DNA of 64,000 nucleotides from Pirellulales bacterium (GTDB taxonomy: Bacteria > Planctomycetota > Planctomycetia > Pirellulales > JADZDJ01), in contig JADZDJ010000224.1 of the NCBI GenBank assembly GCA_020851115.1, forward strand, positions 1 to 64,000, read 5' to 3'. The notes under the pieces were generated by a model that saw only the letters and a list, made by a program, of their open reading frames with translations, had not been told where the DNA came from and made no database searches. Below are positions 60,345-64,000 of this stretch, one piece after another. Positions within the stretch are counted from its first letter, which is position 1. The number at the start of each line of letters is the position of its first letter. The translations under genes and the position numbers were made by a program.

Positions 60345-63300
60345 TCAAGCAGCTTCGTCACAATTGGTCAGGTCTTTGATTGGCTTCCGTTGTACCAGCA
60401 GGCGACTGAGAACATCATCGGCGAATTCGCGGACGACAAACCATCGCCGCTTGTAATGAAGGATCTCCTCTGAGAGACCGTACCCTAGAAGCTCGTCGCG
60501 ATTGGCGGCGACGCCGTTCAGGATGAGTTCCAACACTTCATCCCCGGCGATTCTGGCCATCGTCAACCGCCAACCGTTGTCGAGCTCGATCAACGAGCCG
60601 CCATTGACCAATTCCAGAATCTCAGCCGGTGAGGCTGCGGCCAGCGGTGTACCGATGCCGAGTCGCTGCTTGACGTTGGGAACGTCGGTCGGACTCAGAT
60701 TGAGACCCACTAGGGCCTGGCCATCGGCGAGAATTGCCCGAGCGATCTTGACATTCCGAATCCCCGACGCCCCCATGACTTTGTCGTAGATCGGAAAAAT
60801 CGCTCCACTCAAGATATGGAACCGCTGCGGCTCCCTGGCGGGCGTCTTCCCGTATTCGACGTTCCACCACTCGCGGGCTTCCGCAAGTTCGACCTGCTCG
60901 TACTTTGCGTCCAGTTCGTCACGCTCAAGGCCACGTCGTGAACCTTTCACGGCCGTGAGATAAACTGTGTCGTCCTCCGCGTCCCGGTGCTCGGATACGC
61001 CGTAAATCCGGCGGCTCTGGTTGTTCCGATAAAAACCCAGATTGGCCGCCAGGGCGACCGCTGCAAAAGCGTGCCGCACGACATCGACATCACCTTCCAA
61101 TTCGTGCAGCATCGTTCGTGCCCCCGAGCCGGGGTCTATGAAAAGCGTCTCCGGCTCGGCAATCCGTCGAAGGTTGTGGGCACGAATCTCTTCTACGCCG
61201 AAATCGAAAGCACTCTGGCGTTTGGCGGCTTCCACCGCTGCGACATACCGCTCGTGGAACAACTCGAAGATGCGGTTTTGGGATTCGACGTGCAGCACCA
61301 TGATCCGATTGAGAAAATGCTCCACATTGCTCGCGTAGTTCTCGCGGACGGCGTTCTTTTCCTTGTCGAGCACTCCCATGCGTTCAAGGGTGCTGAGGCC
61401 AATTTCTTCGTCGCTCAGGCGACCTGTCTGAATTTCCCGGTAGAGCCGTGACAGGGCGGCTTTGCCGTAGGCGTCGGTCACGTCCTCGGGGCGGAAGAGG
61501 TCGCTAGAGAGCGACTGCCGCTCGCCCTTGGTCAAAGCCCCGAGTGCCGCCAATCGCTTGGAGACGGCATTGACCAGCCGTTTCTGGCCGGCCAGGTCGA
61601 GAAGCACAAGCCGGATGACGGGTGCCGAGCTTTGGTTCGAGCGATGGACGCGGCCGAAAGCCTGCATCTGTTGGTCGGCCGACCAGGATAGTTGAAACGC
61701 ATAGAAGACTCGCCGCTGCTGATTCCTGGCAGTTACGTCGGCATGTACACTGATCCCGGTGGAGCCGGCACCGGAGAGCACGGCAACCCGTTTGCCTCCC
61801 CTCTGAAAAAGCCGCGTTTCGTACTCGTTGAGTTCTCGCCGCGGCACGCCGTCGAGCTTGCGGCGGACGTATTTGTTGCCTTCAAAGCGGTAGGTCCGGC
61901 CGCTGATTTCGGCAACGTTGTCCACGCCGAAGCGGGCGACGAGTGCATCGAGCGGATTCCTGGGAAAATCCAAGTCCGCCACCTGGTCCAGCAGTTCCTG
62001 CTGGCGACGCTGATTCTCGCGATTGATTTCGGGATTTCCGGCGGCATCGAGGACGGGGACGCGACGCACGCGGCCGGTTTTGGGGTCGGTCTCTTCGCGG
62101 TACTGAAAGAGTGGAAAATGCTTTTCGATGAGTTGCACGATCATTTCCCGCGGCGTGGCGTCGAGTTCGGACAACTCGACGCCGGCGGCTCGGGCGTCAC
62201 GCACTTTGCGTTCCGTCTGGGCTTCGGAGGTATTGAAGAGGCTGAGGACGACGGAGCGGCCCTGGCGGAGATCCGTCTCGATGGCCGCGATTACGTCGGG
62301 CAGCGTGTAGGCCATCATCAATTGTAGGAAGAACCGCTGCTGTGCGGAATAGAAATGAGCATACCGATTGCCGTTGCGACCCTGGCCGGCGTTGCCCTCG
62401 GCCGCCTCGAATTCGACCAGGAGCCCCGACCAGAGGTCGGCGATCCGGTCGTATTGTGCCCGTTCATCCTGGGTGAGTCGGTGGAGCAGGGGCTCGTACT
62501 CGACGGCACTGTCCGGGACAATGCTCCCGTCCGGCAAGCGGGTCGGGCCGTAGCTGATCGTACGGGAAAGGTAGGTGCCCACGCTCTTCAGATCGCGGCA
62601 GAGCATCTCCATTGCCCCGACGCCGCCCCGTTCCATGGCCACGAGAAACGCCGGAAAATCCGCGAACGGTGCTCCGGCTCCCCAAAGTCCCAGGCGTTCG
62701 TAGGGGGCCATGTGCCGGGCCTCGGTCGCCCCGGTGGCACTGAAGTAGCGAACGCGGGCCTGCGGAAAGAGCCTTTGCAGGGTAATTCCCATGTTGCCGC
62801 GGAGCGTGCCGTGATCGACCGTCGCCTTGCCACCGTGCGGGGTAGCGGCGGCGTTCTTCATCAGGTGGGCCTCGTCGAAGGCAATCACGCCGTCGAAATC
62901 TGCCCCCAGCCAATCGGTCAATTGCTTGAATCGTTGCCGGTCGCCGTCGAAATCGTCGCTCAAGAGGGTATACGTCGTGAACAACACGCCCGAATCGGCA
63001 GTGATGGGCTCCGCCGTCTTGAAGCGTGCCTGGTGGATGATGCGGAGGGGGAGCCCGACGGCACTGCGGTCGCGTTCGGCATCGGCGACAAGCTGGTGTG
63101 CCGCCGAGATATGCACGTGCTTCGTGCGGCCCTGGGCCAATTCGTTGTAGATGAAGGCGTAGACCTCGCGGCCTTTGCCGATTCCGGTGCCGTCGCCATT
63201 CCAGTGCCCTTTGCGTGTGCCATCCGGGAGGATGACGCTGGTGGCCTGGCCGGCGTAGATTACGTCTTCGATTTGCAGATTCGAGACGCATCCTTCGACG

Positions 63301-63473
63301 ATCACTTCGGCGGGCAGGTGATGCCGGTAGGTGACATCGGGCGGTTCGACGCACGCCATTGCCGTGCTTTCGACCACGTTGGCGGGATGGGGCTGGGAGC
63401 CGCGGACCACGGCCTTCTGCACGCGGTAGGCGGCAAAGACGGTCCCCTCCTCGATGTCGACCAACTGCGGCAC
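60345..63473 (-). CDS. Strawberry-notch-family ATPase
   Basis: The protein is about 1042 residues if it starts at the GTG at 63473, but the frame stays open upstream beyond the window. The nucleotide-binding loop is GDGTGIGKGRE, the DEAH-type box is AFDEAHLMKN, and the second RecA-like domain ends with AFGRVHRSNQ (motif VI). The sequence before the loop (PPDVTYRHHLP, QIEDVIYAGQ) matches the conserved family entry region. Bacterial members occur mainly on conjugative islands and plasmids, often fused or adjacent to an adenine methyltransferase. The role is presumed to be DNA or chromatin-like remodelling and is not known. Confidence 0.85.
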   Translation of the reverse strand: MPQLVDIEEGTVFAAYRVQKAVVRGSQPHPANVVESTAMACVEPPDVTYRHHLPAEVIVEGCVSNLQIEDVIYAGQATSVILPDGTRKGHWNGDGTGIGKGREVYAFIYNELAQGRTKHVHISAAHQLVADAERDRSAVGLPLRIIHQARFKTAEPITADSGVLFTTYTLLSDDFDGDRQRFKQLTDWLGADFDGVIAFDEAHLMKNAAATPHGGKATVDHGTLRGNMGITLQRLFPQARVRYFSATGATEARHMAPYERLGLWGAGAPFADFPAFLVAMERGGVGAMEMLCRDLKSVGTYLSRTISYGPTRLPDGSIVPDSAVEYEPLLHRLTQDERAQYDRIADLWSGLLVEFEAAEGNAGQGRNGNRYAHFYSAQQRFFLQLMMAYTLPDVIAAIETDLRQGRSVVLSLFNTSEAQTERKVRDARAAGVELSELDATPREMIVQLIEKHFPLFQYREETDPKTGRVRRVPVLDAAGNPEINRENQRRQQELLDQVADLDFPRNPLDALVARFGVDNVAEISGRTYRFEGNKYVRRKLDGVPRRELNEYETRLFQRGGKRVAVLSGAGSTGISVHADVTARNQQRRVFYAFQLSWSADQQMQAFGRVHRSNQSSAPVIRLVLLDLAGQKRLVNAVSKRLAALGALTKGERQSLSSDLFRPEDVTDAYGKAALSRLYREIQTGRLSDEEIGLSTLERMGVLDKEKNAVRENYASNVEHFLNRIMVLHVESQNRIFELFHERYVAAVEAAKRQSAFDFGVEEIRAHNLRRIAEPETLFIDPGSGARTMLHELEGDVDVVRHAFAAVALAANLGFYRNNQSRRIYGVSEHRDAEDDTVYLTAVKGSRRGLERDELDAKYEQVELAEAREWWNVEYGKTPAREPQRFHILSGAIFPIYDKVMGASGIRNVKIARAILADGQALVGLNLSPTDVPNVKQRLGIGTPLAAASPAEILELVNGGSLIELDNGWRLTMARIAGDEVLELILNGVAANRDELLGYGLSEEILHYKRRWFVVREFADDVLSRLLVQRKPIKDLTNCDEAA

Positions 63474-63493
63474 GTGGGTCGTTTCAAGCTGGC

Positions 63494-63835
63494 CTACATC
63501 ATTTCCAATTGGTCGAGCGTGCTCAGCATCAGGCAAGCCGCCCAGAGCCGCATTGCCTCCCGTTTCCGTGGAAGCTTCGTCTGCCGCGTCTCCATGACGA
63601 AGTTCATCGCCGTTATCAATTCCTCCGGTTCCATGAACATCAGGTGATGCCAATCCAGCCATTGCTGGCTGGTGATCGGCACGGCCGGTGGCGGCTGAAC
63701 CTCCCCGAATCCGTCTTCCAGAAGAAAACCCACTAGCTCCAGGAGCGGATTCTCCTCCGGCAACAATTCTCGGCCGAAGGTTTCTCGCAGTACCTCCACT
63801 GCCTGTCTGCTGACTTGCTTCACAAACTCGCCCAT
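63494..63835 (-). CDS. 113-residue protein nested in the ATPase frame
   Basis: AAGGAGG lies 7 bp before the ATG at 63835. The protein (MGEFVKQVSRQAVEVLRE at the start, SQQWLDWHHLMFMEPEEL in the middle) has natural, mostly helical composition. It occupies a different frame from the open frame that joins the strawberry-notch gene to the upstream partial gene. The overlapped stretch of that other frame is Gly/Ala/Ser/Arg-rich and looks like a shadow. No family is recognised. Confidence 0.65.
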   Translation of the reverse strand: MGEFVKQVSRQAVEVLRETFGRELLPEENPLLELVGFLLEDGFGEVQPPPAVPITSQQWLDWHHLMFMEPEELITAMNFVMETRQTKLPRKREAMRLWAACLMLSTLDQLEMM

Positions 63836-64000
63836 AGACGTCCTCCTTAGATAGACCTTCAAGTAGCTGAAATGCTTCCCGGATCGACAACCTGCTGCCG
63901 GTGATGATTGCCGTTTCATCGGTGGTTTGACCGCCACGGTCAATGACGATGATTTGGTTGTCAATTTTGGTGCCGAAACGGGCATATTCTTGGCCGTCGA
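63836..64000 (-). CDS. C-terminal part of a gene cut by the window end (methyltransferase-like)
   Basis: In the frame of the strawberry-notch gene the - strand reads YARFGTKIDNQIIVIDRGG and ITGSRLSIREAFQLLEGLSK. The first part resembles the end of the methyltransferase domain that precedes many bacterial strawberry-notch ATPases (Y-x-HGT-x3-x-L-x-VIDK). No stop separates it from the ATPase. The rest lies outside the window, so the call is tentative. Confidence 0.4.

Noticed and set aside
62355-63647. 430-codon open frame on the + strand
   Set aside because: It is antisense to the strawberry-notch ATPase, whose Walker A and DEAH motifs are clear.

Overview
The window looks like chromosome of a member of the Planctomycetota. 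Pirellulales is plausible, but this rests on gene style only: Tat-exported sugar hydrolases, the integrase and mobile-gene types, and short REP-like palindromes. No rRNA or other marker gene is present to fix the lineage. About 17 kb of ordinary chromosome is followed by 47 kb of mobile and accessory DNA.

1-15.3 kb, core-like. A saccharide-degradation cluster holds two paralogous Tat-exported GH38-like proteins (166-2802 and 8226-10898) flanking a large GH2 enzyme (3054-6755). The GH2 promoter overlaps a perfect LacI-type palindrome. An intact ISL3-family element (6854-8170) with terminal repeats and an 8-bp target duplication sits between the GH2 gene and the second GH38 gene. fabI, a four-repeat lipoprotein gene and tRNA-Lys(CUU) follow.

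14.9-17.6 kb, a scrap zone. It holds an integrase C-terminus relic beside tRNA-Lys, an IS3 transposase fragment fused in frame to an esterase fragment, a broken glutathione peroxidase, and the 3' half of tRNA-Leu(GAG) with its terminator. The last of these is probably an island attachment scar.

17.6-35 kb, a metal-resistance island. All genes are on the + strand: outer-membrane factor, small Cys/His-rich secreted protein, adaptor with six DAHAGE repeats, RND pump, small membrane protein, TPR protein, His-rich lipoprotein, P1B ATPase, second small Cys-rich secreted protein, second adaptor, second RND pump, Cys-motif lipoprotein. Together they would move metal from cytoplasm to periplasm (ATPase) and from periplasm to outside (two RND systems). 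No metal-responsive regulator is visible.

35.3-37.5 kb is an integrase module: tyrosine integrase, helix-turn-helix protein, a long hairpin, a tRNA-Pro-like 3' fragment, and two truncated genes (integrase and ATPase) abutting head-on.

38-48.2 kb resembles an integrated plasmid: parA with a small partner, an origin with four iterons and several palindromes, a replication initiator, a GP88-type gene behind a hairpin that would hide its ribosome-binding site, and small accessory genes. Between them lies about 1.2 kb without a credible gene, packed with hairpins and multi-branch junctions and ending in a clean intrinsic terminator (44.74-45.91 kb). I interpret this as a large structured non-coding RNA. 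It is the strongest candidate for something undescribed.

48.5-64 kb is a defence-like region, mostly on the - strand: an unrecognised three-gene cassette, a type III restriction-modification system (res, mod) with a DUF5655-like gene and a SNF2 helicase upstream, an excisionase-type DNA-binding protein, and a strawberry-notch ATPase whose frame stays open through a nested small gene into a partial gene at the window end.
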